Assembly (NCBI GenBank): GCA_009739215.1
Contig: VSJF01000002.1
Location: forward strand, 2,852,001 to 2,916,000
Direction of reading: 5' to 3'
DNA: 64,000 nt
Source: Floccularia luteovirens
Taxonomy: Eukaryota; Basidiomycota; Agaricomycetes; Agaricales; Squamanitaceae
Under the pieces are notes generated by a model, which saw only the letters and a program-made list of their open reading frames with translations, was not told the DNA's origin and did no database searches. Position numbers and translations under genes: made by a program. Shown here in pieces: positions 1 through 12,957 of the stretch. Every line of letters starts with the position of its first letter. The stretch's first letter is position 1.

Positions 1-155
1 GTACAGTGGCAGGAGGGATGTGAGGGTTGCTATATGCGCACTAGAACTACCGATCACAAGGGTTATGCAGCACCGTGAGAAAAAATTGTGATAACTGAAC
101 CTTTTGTCAAGACGAGAAATTGAAACAACTTACACAAAAATCCTAGCTATCTATC

Positions 156-1677
156 ATGATAGAACGCCCCACTGTAAACTCTGTACCCTCTGGCCTACGG
201 CTCAATAATCAGTCAAGGTCTAAAGCGGCATCTGAAAAGAGGGAGAGACAAATTTTGGAACGTTTGGCTTATGCTTTCAAAAATGGAGCTCAAAAAATCA
301 AAGTACCTTTTACATTACAAAGTCTCGAAAATGATATGGCCCCTCTACAAAAGTTGAAAGATGAATGTACAAGGCTGGAGAATGAAGAGGCACAAGTGAT
401 GTCAGCCATATTTGTTGACAAGAATGACGTACCCATCTTGGCATATTGTGCATATCGGGCTGTACTAGACCCTGAGGAGACACTCTCTACAGTATGTACT
501 ATCTTGAATGTTTTCTTTATTCTACTAACTCTCATTGATACTGGATAGCTGGACTGGACTTCCTAGTATAAAGGAAGGACTATGTCAGACTTAGCCACAC
601 TCAGAAAGGAGAAAAAGAAAATTCATTTTGATGGTCTTTCAGTAAGTAAACTCATATCTGGTATTCTATTTGAGAGCTGAATTATTCTAGAATCAAAAAC
701 AGGAACTTTATTCTATTGCATGTCAAACAGTCTGCCAGGACATACAAATAGGCCAGGACAGAAAGCGCTTTACAGCATCTGATATTATGGAATATAAGAA
801 AGAAGTTTCCATTTATGAAGAAGAAAGTGACAAAATTGATGAGCAATATGTGGCCCAGTATTTGCTCAAAGGAACAGCAGATTCCATTTCTATGTCTAGT
901 GGTAAAGAGTTGGGAGGTGTGGCACATTTTGTACATGGTTGGGTTCAGCAAGGTCAGCTTAAGAAGGTCAGTAGTTATCAAAACTCTATACTATTATTAT
1001 TCATTATATTTAATCTTAGGGCCTGTTTATTGGGAGAGACATGACAAAATCAAGTACCTCTATTGCTGCAGCTAAGACCCACTTCTTAGTCACTCGACCT
1101 ATTGCCTTACATATTGATGCTCTTCTTGAAGCTGTTTTTCCTAAATGGCATCAGCAGTATAGAAGGGCATTTGACTCTGGTGTAATGTTTCCTGAAGACT
1201 ATGGCCCATTTTATGCTAGAGCTATTATTTATAAGCTTCAAGGAGAGCTTCACAAAGATGCTAAGGATGCTGGTCCCTCAGTTAGTTTTGGGGTTGGGAA
1301 GTATGGAGGAGGAGAGATGTATATTCCTCAGCTAAAAGCCAAATTAAGGTGAGTAAATTATTATATCTAAAATAATATGAAATGATAATGAATATTTCTT
1401 TAGTTATGGCTCTGGCCAATTGTGCATTTTCTTTTCAAGCATTCTATATCATAAAGTTGGGACATTTGTCCCTAATATACAGACCATACAGATGCAAAAC
1501 CAGAGTATCACTCTGGGTAGAATTGGAACAGTATTTTTTTTCCCCAGAGATAGTCTACATATACTTGAGAGAAAGCCTAAAGATTGGGCCTCAAGAACTA
1601 CCTTTGAAGTTAATCCACATCTTGCTGAGGGTCCACTTGATGGTCCAACTTGGCCACTTAATGAAGAATTATATTAG
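156..1677 (+). CDS. Hypothetical protein with a candidate 2-oxoglutarate/Fe(II) oxygenase (TET/JBP-like) fold
   Basis: Five exons join in frame (156-491, 567-641, 691-966, 1020-1348, 1404-1677) to give a protein of about 430 residues. The C-terminal third looks like a double-stranded beta-helix oxygenase. It has an HKD triad (HxD iron ligands) after GEL, then KYGGGEMYIPQL, then about 50 residues after the first His a second His in LYHKVG, followed by arginines in LGRIG and FFPRD. The order HxD, GGE, P-L, His is what fungal TET/JBP-type 2OG oxygenases show. In agarics these form expanded families often linked to KDZ transposons. No transposase is visible here. The oxygenase call is an inference from spacing and motif order, and the 2OG-binding Arg is not certain. 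Otherwise this is a lineage-specific protein of unknown function. Confidence 0.5.
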
Positions 1678-2468
1678 CTATAATTATGTGTATATATCAT
1701 TATGAAAAACTTTCATGCTATGCTATATAGCACTATATAGAAGTGTTACAAAAAAAAATAGGCTAAATAATTAAGTGCATACTATCATAAGCTATATAGC
1801 ATTATATAGTACCCATATTACTAGTATACTCTATTTGAGATTACAATAAATGGTAATGGAGTGTGTGCGTAAAAGAATGTCAATTTTTAAGATAAATAAG
1901 TAGAATTACAGTTAGGTTTTAGTGTGAATCAAAAGAATATATGTATGAGAATGTATTTGCAAGTTTGCGAAAAGAAGCATTGAGAAACAGAGTCTGTGGA
2001 ACAATTGCGTTGTAAAAATTGAATTGCACGCTGCTTGGGACGGCTTTGATGCGCATTTTGATGCGATCAAAATTCACTTTGACCGTGAGAAATCCTTGTT
2101 TGTTTTATGCTTGTTCAACTGATGGTTGGATCATTACATAAATTGACCTGCAACCGACCTACAACCGACTCAAGCTCGGTTGAACTTAACCGACCTGAGG
2201 TTTGCCTCCAGTGTTACCTTGTCCAGCTATTTTTTTGAAAGTCAGCGGCAAGTTATTAATAAATGGCCTCTTCGGAGTCCAACTTACCATTTATGGTTCC
2301 GGGATCATTTGTCTCCTGAGTCTCTGGGGCTAATCTGCATATAACGAACATATAAGCATGGATTGAATTGCATATGGGATATCAGTATCTTACATCGGAC
2401 CCTTCTGGAGGCAAGCGTCCCCATATTCGCCAAGAGGCGTTGATGCCGCTTTGCAAGTCTGGTTAGAC
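1678..2468. other. Non-coding AT-rich stretch
   Basis: This region follows the stop of the oxygenase-like gene. It is rich in short A/T runs and TATATAG-type motifs near 1715-1810, with no convincing reading frame. Nothing else is recognised. Confidence 0.5.
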
Positions 2469-2711
2469 TCACGGGTGAGTACTCTGTACGATCGATTTTG
2501 TGTTGGAAAGACACTCTACATATCGGGAAACAAGGAGTTCTTTCTCAGCACCGCTCAGCCAGTCGAGAGTCTTTACTGATTCCTCTGCTTTTTTCCGAGC
2601 ATCTTCCATAGCAGCAGGGGTGGTGGTACGAGAAAAGGCCTGCTTGACGCCTCGGTAAACCAGAAGTAGTAGGGTTGACATATATATTGGGCTGGCGTGT
2701 TTTTGAGACAA
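2469..2711 (-). CDS. Possible small hypothetical protein
   Basis: An open frame of about 80 codons on the minus strand contains a short hydrophobic start (STLLLLVYRG) and then a charged helical stretch (MEDARKKAEESVKTLDWL) that looks protein-like. Another frame upstream encodes a strongly hydrophobic run ending LVLVFVALTN, so a spliced protein with an N-terminal membrane segment is possible. No family is recognised and the exon structure could not be settled. It may equally be a chance frame. Confidence 0.2.
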   Translation of the reverse strand: MSQKHASPIYMSTLLLLVYRGVKQAFSRTTTPAAMEDARKKAEESVKTLDWLSGAEKELLVSRYVECLSNTKSIVQSTHP

Positions 2712-3162
2712 TAACCAATTGAATAGTTGGAGTCAAGGTTGGTTAACGCCACGAAAACAAGAACAAGAGCGAGAGCAAAAACAATAGGTAACTGGACTAG
2801 ATTTACTATACTCGTTGCTCTCTGTTGACTACGGAGATCGGAGCTTCATATGACTCGTTGTGCGAGGTACACATGGACCCACAATCCGTGTGTTTCACGA
2901 GTTACGTATGTTAGAGTTGAACGTTGATATTGAACTGTGGTGATCAAGTCTGATGGAAACAATAGTAACAGTTGAATTGCAAAACAAAATGACGGGTGAT
3001 CATATCAGTAGCGACTACGGAAGGGTCATAATATAATATAAATCCAACTAGGGGTTTCTTGTAAAAACTACCGAATTGAGGGTATAGTTAGCTTTAGATG
3101 ACAGATAACACTCGTGGTAGTATTTTGGTGAGGCACATATTTATCATGTCAGTACGTTATTA

Positions 3163-4521
3163 TCATGGTGTAGGTGTGGGAGGGACCCCTTTAATCATAA
3201 GGGAAAGTTGCCCACTCCAGTGTTTAAGAGATCGGAATGCTCCAGCGATCATATTTTCCTTGCGTGTGGCAATACGAGAGCGAAGTTTCCATTTTCCTAG
3301 ACCTTTCTGAATCGAATCGAATCGAGAGACAACTTCAGTCATGTTCGGCCGCTTTAGGGGATCATCCTGTGTCATGTCTGCTATAATGGCTTTTAATGAA
3401 AGAAAATCCTCGGAGTGGGGCTCGGTCCGTATCTCCCTGTACCAGCTTGAGCAAAATAAATTTCAAAGTGGTCAAAACTCACGACTATATAATTCCGTAT
3501 AACATTTCCAATACAATATACATCGACACGAAATGGATCCACCAGATCGTCCTTTTGAAATTCGGGCACGGTCTTGTCACCTCCATATCCAGGATTCACC
3601 ATGACATCAGTTGCTTCCTGATCGTATTTACGTGACAATCCAAAATCTATGAAGTGGTATCTAGGAGGGTATTGCGAGCGTGTGCGTGGTTTCAGTTCTC
3701 GTTTATAGTCTCTGGACATCGTTTGGTCACAAGGATGTGATGGTTCTGGATATAATCCTGGGCAGTCCATCATAATATTGTCAACTTTACAATCACTTTA
3801 CATGTTGTGTTAGTTCGCAGTTGAAAAGGGTCAATAGTAAATATACGAACCAATGAGCAACGCGAAGGTCGTGCATGAACTTCAACCCCTTTAATAAAAT
3901 CAGGATGATCCTCAGGATACGAGATGACATATAAACCTACTTCAAAAATTTGCCTCGCAAAATCAACAACCTCGCCAATGGTCGAGAATTCTGGTTCCAA
4001 GCAATCAAACAGCAGTGGCGAGACCAGAATGGTAATATTCGGATCCTCCGGAACTTCTAAAACCTCGTAGAGAGGCGCGCAATGATTCTTGGGATCGGAA
4101 GCTAATGGTTCTGTAGAAAACATGCGGCAAATCTCGGCCTCGCGAGGGAAACGTGACGTCTCGATTTTCTTCATCAACACGGCTTTTCCATCGGATATCC
4201 TGGTTGCATCCATAAACTTGGAAGGACCAGCCTATGACAAGAATATATGGTTAAATAACAGATCATCGAACACAAGTTGTATGATTTACACCGACAGATA
4301 CGGCATCTTCACAGTTTATCCAGTTTCCATCTTTCTTCCACGACGCAACCCAGTCCGGCTGGTAGCGCGCACGTAGTTCGTATCCACGTTCTTTGAGCCA
4401 TGGTTGGTGATCTCTCCAGAATATTTCGTGTTGACCCAAACGACCTTCGTTCATATAATCATCCTTTGCGTATTTATCAGCGCAAAGAGGCTAGCGCGAC
4501 CGAAGCGTTCTGTTCTGCCAT
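3163..4521 (-). CDS. FunK-like fungal protein kinase domain protein
   Basis: Minus-strand multi-exon gene of the large agaricomycete FunK-like family. The N-terminal exon has EIFWRDHQPWLKERGYELR and RYQPDWVASWK, the usual opening of these proteins. Next come MDATRISDGKAVLMKK (ATP-lysine region), DPKNHCAPLYEVLEVP, the catalytic-loop exon, HFIDFGLSRKYD (DFG) and GGDKTVPEFQ (activation segment). The tail has DMTQDDPLKRPNMTEVVSRFD. After splicing, the catalytic loop reads VAHCDCKVDNIMMD, so the HRD arginine appears as Cys. The best N-terminal ATG (4521) is out of frame with the next codons. One extra base near 4482 would explain this; otherwise translation starts at 4454. Substrate is unknown. 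The family is expanded and fast-evolving in mushrooms. Confidence 0.8.
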
Positions 4522-4876
4522 GGTATTATGGGGGTGAAAGAAGTGGTGAATGCGGATTCGGCATATGAGGGAGTGTTGTTAATTTTTACAAGAATAACGG
4601 AGCTACTAAGCATGCGTGAGAAATGCATTGAATGGGTTGGATTTAGCACAAAGTTCAACGTAATGATCAGTAAGTAATTGTTGAAGAATAATATATTTCA
4701 ACCCGTTGCAAGCTATGGAACCAACACGACGTGGTTACTGTCAAAGGCTGTATACGCGTGCCGTTTAACCAAAACGGAGGTTATTGTTTTTCGAGGAGTA
4801 TAAAATTAGTGAACGAAGTAGAAAGATCTGCAATTTTCAACTCAGCGATCCTTTTATAACTCAGCGATCCTCACTA

Positions 4877-5652
4877 ATGTCTGGACTCGAAACAGTCGCC
4901 GCCATAGCCACCATTGGTTCGTTCTGTATCGAGCTGCCCAGAGTCGCCAATGGAGTGCACAAATTTTCGGACAATACTTTGAATATGGCTGCTCACAAGG
5001 TCGATCAGTCTTTCCGAACTCTTGAAGTATTTCTACAACATCCTCGAGGCCGCTGAGGTTGACCGCTGCATGACCGTATATGATAAGTATGATGAATTAA
5101 AGAGTCACGGGGTTATACATTCCTCACCAATCATGTACAGGAATAAAAAGCTTCTCGAACGTGCTTTGCAGAACCAGAAATCCCTCAGAAAATTGGAAAA
5201 CATCTTGTCATTCTTTAAACAACGCAAATCCAACAAAATCGTACTCCGTAACGCTGAATATTTTGAAAAACTCGTTAACTGTAAGCAGCAGGTATTGCTC
5301 CATAAACCAACTGATTACCTAACTTCACTTCTAGAGGACTTCTATGAATGCAAGAGAGCGGCATATGTGGAGCAAAGGTAAAACCACATGCCACACCATA
5401 CCACCTGGAGTGGGATCAGCATATGAAAACACCGCACAGCCAGTGGGTAATCCGATCCCGTTTCAATTCATAAACTATCCAGCGGCAGAAAACTCCACCC
5501 CAAATTCAATCGAACATTCACTTACTTTGGAGGAAGCACGCGCTTTTCTCTGTTGCCCCGGATGTGGATCACCACACATTCCCAAAAGTGCCTGTGGCGA
5601 ATTGCCCTTAACCTCAGACAACCAAAAAAATTGTGCGCTTCATCTATGCTAG
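4877..5652 (+). CDS. Hypothetical protein, three exons
   Basis: A consistent model joins 4877-4954, 5028-5291 and 5335-5652, with introns starting GTGCAC and GTATTG. The short N-terminal helix (SGLETVAAIATIGSFCIELP) resembles the start of N-terminal helical domains found on fungal STAND-type proteins, but no NTPase follows. The middle is helical and charged (YNILEAAEVDRCMTVYDKYD). The C-terminus carries LCCPGCGSPHIP, a possible metal-binding cysteine cluster. Alternatively the first junction is a one-base frameshift and the upstream frame continues further. No family is recognised. Confidence 0.4.
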
Positions 5653-6832
5653 TCTACGCTGGGTTTCTAATGTTATGCTTGGTAGATACTGGTACGATAA
5701 CCTGTGACGAATGTGGAATATCTCGATTATCTTCACCTAGGAATAATAACAAAACATGAGAGCCATTTGGTTCAAGGGGTAACACATGATACCCTCCTAA
5801 TAAACAGCGCCTCCTAATTAAGCCTCCCAAAGTGTCTGCTTTATTTATATCTCCTTGGGTTGCTACAGATTGTTATTATGGCCATGGATCAGACGGTATA
5901 TTAATCAATGTTAATCATTTTGAGCACAAATCTCAATTGTGTATTTGTATAATTAAGAATCAGTTCCTGGAGTTATGCAATTAATGAATTGGACGCTTGC
6001 TGGGATTAACCAATTTTATAACGAGGAACGGATGGAAGTCACAAATAATTCGTCAGTTACCCGGAATTAAGAATGATATCGCACCTGGGAAAACAAAGTA
6101 ACTAGCGAAACAGATGAGAAAATTATGTTCGGATTAAACAGACTGCGAGACTCGTCAAATGCCACTTATTTCAAATGCATACCTATAATAATAAAACCCA
6201 TTCAGAGGACCTTTCTGCATTTTAGGAAGAGTAATAGCACCAGACGTAGAGAGAAAAAATTCTAGTGCTGCTTGAAGTAAGGAGCACGCTTCATGAACAT
6301 CCTAGTTGATAGTAATTCATAAATGATTGGCTGGTTTCGACTTAGCCTTGTAGCTCCGCCAGGCAAGAAAAGAGCCTCTAAATATTGAGTCCCCCACTAT
6401 GTCCTCGTAATAATTGGATGGATTGTCCAAGAACCGTTTTTTCACTTAGGAGTTAAAAGTGAGAACTATCAACTATCCCGAAAAGGCAATAGTCGGCTTC
6501 GCCTTTTGAGTCAAACAATAGCAAATACCCTTCGCCACTGTTGTGCACTGGCACTGTGTATGACGGCGAGCTCAGCATAATCACGACTGTTACACTGCCC
6601 TGTATATCCTCTCTTTTTCCTTTGGTCATCCAGTGATTCCAAGTCTCAACTACCTTCTGAAGGGACTAAAAACGATCATATTATCTTCATTGTTGGTGCC
6701 ATCGACGACGAGTATATCTTGAACATTCGGAACTACATAGTGAGAACAAGGCTACCAAAGGGGCGTGGCCTTGACGGCTACTATATATGAGGGCTTTTCT
6801 CCTCAAGTACACAGTGGTTTACCTTAGTCATC
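5653..6832. other. Long intergenic region without a recognised gene
   Basis: About 1.2 kb with only short, unconvincing reading frames. The last few hundred bases before 6833 presumably carry the ADA2 promoter. A TATATATGA motif lies near 6782. Nothing else was found. Confidence 0.5.
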
Positions 6833-9235
6833 ATGACGGTCACCCAGCGCAAACCCCAACATCTTCCCGATGAAATACAAAGTTAGTCATCCTCTTATCA
6901 GCCTATAGTCTACAACCTGACCACTGTATTCTATACCAGCGGTCAACGAACCCGGAGTCCAATACCAATGTGATTCCTGTGCATGTGACCTGACGCATAC
7001 TATCCGAATCAAATGTGCCGATCCTATTTGCGAAACCGATGATGGTGTCGACATCTGTCCTACGTGCTTTTGTGCAGGAAAGGAATTTGGGAAACATAAG
7101 AGAGGTCATGCATATCGTGTCATAGTATGGGAAACCGCTCTTGTATTTGACAAAAATTTGACTCATCTCTATAGGAAATGAATTCCTACCCAATATTTAC
7201 AGAAGATTGGGGGGCTGACGAGTAAGTCATGTATTCTTAATTGGAAGAGGCTTGCTAAGTCTAGATGACAGAGAGTTGCTCCTGATCACAGGGCTAGGAA
7301 GCCAAGGAATCGGGAATTGGAAAAAAATTGCAGAACATGTTGGCACAAGGACGAAGGAGGAAGTGGAGGAGCATTATAACTCCGTTTATGTCAACTCTCC
7401 AGATTGGCCTATTCCAGTAAGATCCTTACAACGCGAATTCAGAACTGTTAACAAGATTTTTCGAAGCATATGGGTCGACATTTTGACATAGATCCTGAAG
7501 AATTTCAAGAACGTAAACGTCGACGAATAGCCAACATGAATACCGTCGTACCCCCACCTCCAAAGGTTGCACCCACATCAGCTCCTGGTGTACATGAAAT
7601 TGCCACTTTTCTACCAGGACGTCTTGAATTTGAACACGAGCTTGACAATGACGCCGAGGATCTTGTTAAGGACTTGGAATTCGGTGTTTGTCTGGAGTAT
7701 GGTGGCGATCAAATAATCGAAGACGAGAATGACCTCGACGTACGAGCCAGAATGAAATGGGAAGAAGAGCGCCATAGTGGAAAATCTATTGCGTTGAGAG
7801 GGAAATCACTCCCTGTAGGAAAGGGTCCAATGTCCAATGGAATAGTAAATGGGCATCATACTAATGGGGATCTTCTTAAACATGAACCCAAGTTAAAGTC
7901 GGAAGATATCATTATGGCAAATGGCACAGATGACGACGGTGTCGAGGAAGTGACACAGCCTCCCCCTATAGAAACGAAAGACTCCTTGGTTTTCAAATTA
8001 ACACTTCTTGAAATGTATTTTCAACGTGTCGAGAAGCGATTGGAAAGCAAGGCGGTTATGTTTGAGCGCGGATTGCTGGAATATAAAAAGGTACTCTAAC
8101 ACATTTTTTCTTTACAAATCAAGTTCTTACTTTCCATAGATGCAAGCCAATGATAAGAGGAGATCTAGAGAAGACCGAGAACTTCTTCACCGCTTGCGCC
8201 CGTTTGCAAGGCTACAAACAGCTGAAGACTACGAAGCATTTTCAACTGACATGTTGTGTGCGCCCATTCGTTACTATTAAATGAAAATAAAGATAGTTGA
8301 CATCACGGGATTTCAGACGAAGCTATGCTTCGAAAACGAATACAAGAACTTCAGCAATATCGTCGACTGAGCTTGTGTACTCCCGCTGATATAGACAAAT
8401 ACGAGATTGACCTGGCTAAGCGAGTATGTCACATTCTATCTGATATGCCATATTACCTGTCCTTACCCATATACAGACTCAAAGCAAAGCTGTCCCTGTC
8501 AGAGATTTCGCATCCGACCGATTACAAAATCGTGCGAATATCCGACAGTCATCTGGTCCTGATCCACGCCGGAGCATGGACGATGAAGACGGAAAGTCTC
8601 GAGAACCAACACCGAGACTCAATACAATAAGTTCGGGTACTGGCCCTCCAGTTCGCCGGAATCGTACGTTGTTATTCAATCTCATATTGATCAGCTGCTT
8701 GAACTTTATACCCAGCTGCACCTCTTAATCTCGCCAACAGTCCTTCACTTCACCTTCTCACACCAGCTGAACAAACGCTCTGTTCCCAGCTTCGCATCTT
8801 TCCAAAACCTTATCTGGTCATTAAAGAGACACTCGTTCGCGAGTATGCTCGACGAGGTGGTAAACTACGGCGAAGAGAAGCAAGGGATCTTGTTAAAATC
8901 GACGTAAATAAAACGAGTCGTGTCTGGGACTTCCTAGTTCAGGCTGGGTTTCTCAAGATCACTACCGAACCGTCCACTACATCCTCACAGCCCACGGCAT
9001 CCAATGAAGCAAGGTACGATTTCTTCGATTCTTCGTGTGTAATGTTCACGAGCAATATTCTAGCGTCACCAGTGGACTGGCTCCAGCGCTTAACGGGTCA
9101 CCACAAAAAGATACCCGTATTTCACCCCGACCTCCACTTGTCCATAGCATATCCTCTTCCTCAAGTATTCCAAACGGTTCGCTGTACAGCACTTCCTTAC
9201 AATCTATACCAGCGGCTTGGCCGCCTAATAACTAA
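6833..9235 (+). CDS. ADA2: Transcriptional adaptor ADA2 (SAGA/ADA coactivator subunit)
   Basis: Multi-exon gene with the full ADA2 domain order. An N-terminal ZZ zinc finger (YQCDSCACDLTHTIRIKC, then VDICPTCFC) is followed by a SANT domain (LDDRELLLITGLGSQGIGNW, then VGTRTKEEVEEHYN). The ADA2-specific region DPEEFQERKRRRI and KWEEERHSG comes next, then the coiled segment EDYEAFSTDML / RKRIQELQQYR. A C-terminal SWIRM domain includes LTPAEQTLCSQLRIFPKPYL and KTSRVWDFLVQAGFL. ADA2 binds Gcn5 and stimulates nucleosomal histone H3 acetylation within SAGA in the nucleus. The start ATG gives MTVTQRKPQ and a short first exon. The last exon encodes a Ser/Pro-rich tail ending AAWPPNN. The reading frame is intact across all inferred introns. 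Confidence 0.95.
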
Positions 9236-9598
9236 TTAATCTGGATGATTCGCGTGTTTATTCGCATCTTTATGTTTTCCGTACTTTTCGCTACATTTGT
9301 ATAACACTACAACGCATTACCAGCATATACATCTCTACGAGTGAACTGAATTGTTCCTTGTTTAATGCTCTCTCTTTTGGCTGGGTAACCATGTAACCTA
9401 CAACTTTTGAGAAACAACCTGACCGGTGTAAGTATTGGAGTTACGTGATTTGTAAGCAGAGTTAAGCGATCAGTCAAATCTTGTTTTTTTATATATCTCG
9501 AGTTCATGATATTTCTCATTACGAAATCAAGATAAGAAATATCACAACAACTTGCTTTCTGGCCGTCAAATTGGCGGAGTGACTACTCGAAAGTTAAG

Positions 9599-12456
9599 AT
9601 GGTCGAAGATGCTCATCATCACAGGTCAGGTAACCTCAAGCAGGTACGTCTCGATATGTACTAGTGGATGATAAAGATGAATGTTTTTATGTTAGAAAAA
9701 CAAATCTTTCAAATCGAAACATGCTACTAAAAGCTCGCTAAGAGATGCTGCTAAAGGTGCTTAATGATATTACTAAGTACATTGAAGTTGATAAACTCAT
9801 CTTTCCAACTATACGAAGGCAGAATCTCTAGACAGCCATTAAAATCCGGCATAGCGAACCCTGCTGCTGCCCAAAACCGTCTCAATCGACGAAACAATGC
9901 GAAACAAAATCAAGCTAAAAAACGCGATGCATTAGTATCTGGGACACGGATTTTTAGTGGTGTAGATGGTGCACCCCGAATTGTCGCTGTTATCCCCCTC
10001 ACAGAAGATGTCAGCCCTCGGAATACTGTCATTTCATTAAGCGCATCCCTGAACATACCAGCGACAGACTGTAGCGAGGACGGAATATGGAAAATGAAGT
10101 ACGCTCCAGAAACTCTGTCAGTCACACAAATTCTTAATTGATCCATCAAAGAGCGGATAGGTTCAAGACCTCACTTCAATTCCGGACCGTACCTTATAAA
10201 CAATTTTATACCGCTTTGGACGCCTGCAAAATTGCAGATTATGTCGTGTTTGTTCTGTCCTCGACTGTTGAAGTAAATTCCTGGGGAGATACCCTATTGA
10301 GAACTCTACAAGCTCAAGGCCTTCCGGAAGTTGTGGCTGTTGTAGCTCCTGACGCAGCTATCGACCCAAAAGCGAAGAGTGGAATCTTGAAATCATTATT
10401 ATCGTTCATGCAATATTTTGTTCCAAGCCAAACTCGAATTTTTGACCTCCACTCACCATCCGATGCATTGAATGCTCTCCGATCCCTATCTGAAGGTAGA
10501 CCTGAGGGTATAAGGTGGAGAGAGGGTCGATCTTGGCTGCTCGGAGAGGCTGCTGAATGGGAAGACGGGATACTCAAAGTTACTGGCGTAGTGCGTGGTG
10601 TATCCCTCTCAGCAAATAGGCTAGTACATATCCCAAACTATGGAGATTATCAAATATCTAAAGTAAGTACTTCATTCACCCTACGTATGACCTAGTGACC
10701 AAAGGTTACTTTGTGATAGATATTATCTGCGCCGATAGCTAAACAATCAAAATCTGGACATAAAGTCAATATAGACTTGGATCCAACGGTTATTGCTGAG
10801 CCAGATCCCTCATCCGCTGATTCCCTGGTGTCCAGCAACGATCCAGACGACATGGCCAACGAACAGACTTGGCCAACTGAAGAAGAAATGAATGGTGGTC
10901 ATGATAATGCGCAGTCGTCAATTCCAGATGCAAACGAGGGTACCACGCCCAAATCAATCCGTAAAATACCAAAAGGGATGAGCGAATACCAAGCAGCTTG
11001 GATTGTCGATGAAACAGATGATGAAGATGAGGAGGAGAATGGAATAGATCAAGAAGGTGCCAATGAAGTGGAGATGGATGAAGTAGCCCCAGGGGATGAT
11101 GATATGCCCGTCGAAGAAGATCTTGATATGGAGCCTGATAGCAGGAAAACTGTTGCTTTCCAAGATCTAGACATCGAGGAAGAGAAACAACAGTATGTAG
11201 TTGACATAAATGGTATCATGAATACTGACGCATGTTTCATGATCAGACTAGATTCTTGGAGGAATCGGAAACGCGAGGAAGAAGATGACCTCTCCTTCCC
11301 GGATGAGATAGATACACCAAACGACATCCCTGCTCAGACGCGCTTCCAGCGATACCGTGGTATGAGATCTTTCCGCACCAGCCCTTGGGACCCATACGAA
11401 AATCTCCCACGAGATTATGCACGAATATTTCAATTTGAAGATTTCACGAGAACAGAACGTAGCGTTCGTCGCCGAGCAGAACAAGAGATAGGGGTCGTGG
11501 AGGTAAATCAGAACTCCCCTATTTTTTTGACAGCTTTGTGACTTATACTTTTATTAGCCTGGAACGCGAGTGACCGTACATATCCAAGCAGTTCCACAAG
11601 AAGCACTAGAAACCACCCCTATTATTCTATTTTCATTGTTACAACATGAGCACAAAATTACTGTGCTCAATTTTATGATCCAACGAAATACTGAATATGA
11701 TGGTTCTGTTCGATCCAAGGTATGTTGATGCCCAGAGTAACATGCTCCGACTAATGTAGGACGTCATAGGACTCTTTGATCCTTTGTGTGGGGCCTCGGA
11801 GACTGTCTGTGAATCCAATTTATAGCCAGCACACGCGAGGTGGAGGCAAGGGAACCAATAACGTGCATAAGTTCGAAAGATTCCTGCGCCACGGAGTGAC
11901 AAGCGTCGCTACCACGTACGGTCCAGTGGTGTACGGAAATCCGCCGTGCGTTTTCCTTAAAGAAACCTCTGATGATCAGGGTAACTTTGAAACAAATTTA
12001 ATTCCTCTTCGGTTCGCTAAATTGTTTCTTGCTAGCTCCACAACTCGTGTCAACAGGCAGTTTCATCAATCCAGATACGACCAGAGTGATCGCCAAACGC
12101 ATCATTCTTACTGGACATCCCTTCAAAGTTCACAAAAAGACTGCGACAGTCCGTTATATGTTTTTCAATCCTGGTATGTCATTTGTCCTGCTCTTTTCCT
12201 TGTTCCCACGTGACATGCTCCTGGTTCAGATGACGTGCACTACTTCAAACCGATCCAACTCCATACGAAGCATGGTCGAATTGGGCACATCCGCGAATCA
12301 CTGGGTACACATGGTTACTTCAAGGCTCACTTTGATGGACCCATCAACCAGATGGATACTGTCTGTATGACTTTATATAAGCGCGTCTTTCCGAAGTGGT
12401 GCACATTGTGGGTGGAACATCATCGGAGTGTTCCTATAGATGCAATGGAAGAATGA
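9599..12456 (+). CDS. TSR1: Ribosome biogenesis protein TSR1 (BMS1/TSR1 family)
   Basis: Multi-exon gene 364 bases downstream of ADA2 on the same strand. The N-terminus is basic and His-rich ([15 protein letters not shown]), followed by a Lys-rich tract ([11 protein letters not shown]). The GTPase-like region includes [28 protein letters not shown] and [12 protein letters not shown] long acidic linker near 10.8-11.2 kb contains [11 protein letters not shown]. The C-terminal block is the family signature: [46 protein letters not shown] and KRVFPKW. TSR1 is an inactive GTPase-like factor that binds pre-40S particles and blocks premature translation initiation. Frames are intact when the acceptor GTCATAG is used for the exon that starts KDSLILCVG. 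Confidence 0.95.
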
Positions 12457-12957
12457 TTGATAACGATACATAATCTGTACAATTTGCTTTGAGAATTAGA
12501 AAGATAATCTAAATTCATCAGCTATATATATTAATCAAACAGGCGTACGCTCCGAGTATTTCTTGACGTTATACTCGTACAGAACACCCCGCCCCGATCA
12601 TCTCGCATATAGCTCCCTTTTAAAGAATGCGACACATCAGTGAATCTGACTGCATCAAGACCCTGTATAACCTTCACAATCGTCATGAATGGTTCTGATC
12701 GCTGCTAGAAAAAGCCGCACATCGACGTCATGGAAAAGTGGAGTTCAGCTCTCACAGGGCCCTTCGAACCCATGAAAAGGTAAACTTGTCTCATTCAAAG
12801 AATCAACCAAAAAAACAGTGACACAGATATGAAACACAAAAGAAAGAACATCATGGCCTACAACGTCCCACAGATAAGAATCGTTGGACCTTTAAGAGTA
12901 TTATCACAGAGCAATACTCTATTGTCTGAATAACCCCAATCATGTCGCCAAAATTGA

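Noticed and set aside
5015..5420. Two frameshifts in the hypothetical gene at 4877
   Set aside because: Phase-compatible introns (4955-5027 and 5292-5334) give an open protein. The first is not fully certain.
9307..9519. Minus-strand frame after ADA2
   Set aside because: Short, no domain, located in the ADA2 3' flank and TSR1 promoter; probably chance.
11700..11830. Apparent frameshift in TSR1 before LCVGPRRL
   Set aside because: Using the acceptor GTCATAG a few bases downstream keeps frame and gives the conserved [13 protein letters not shown].
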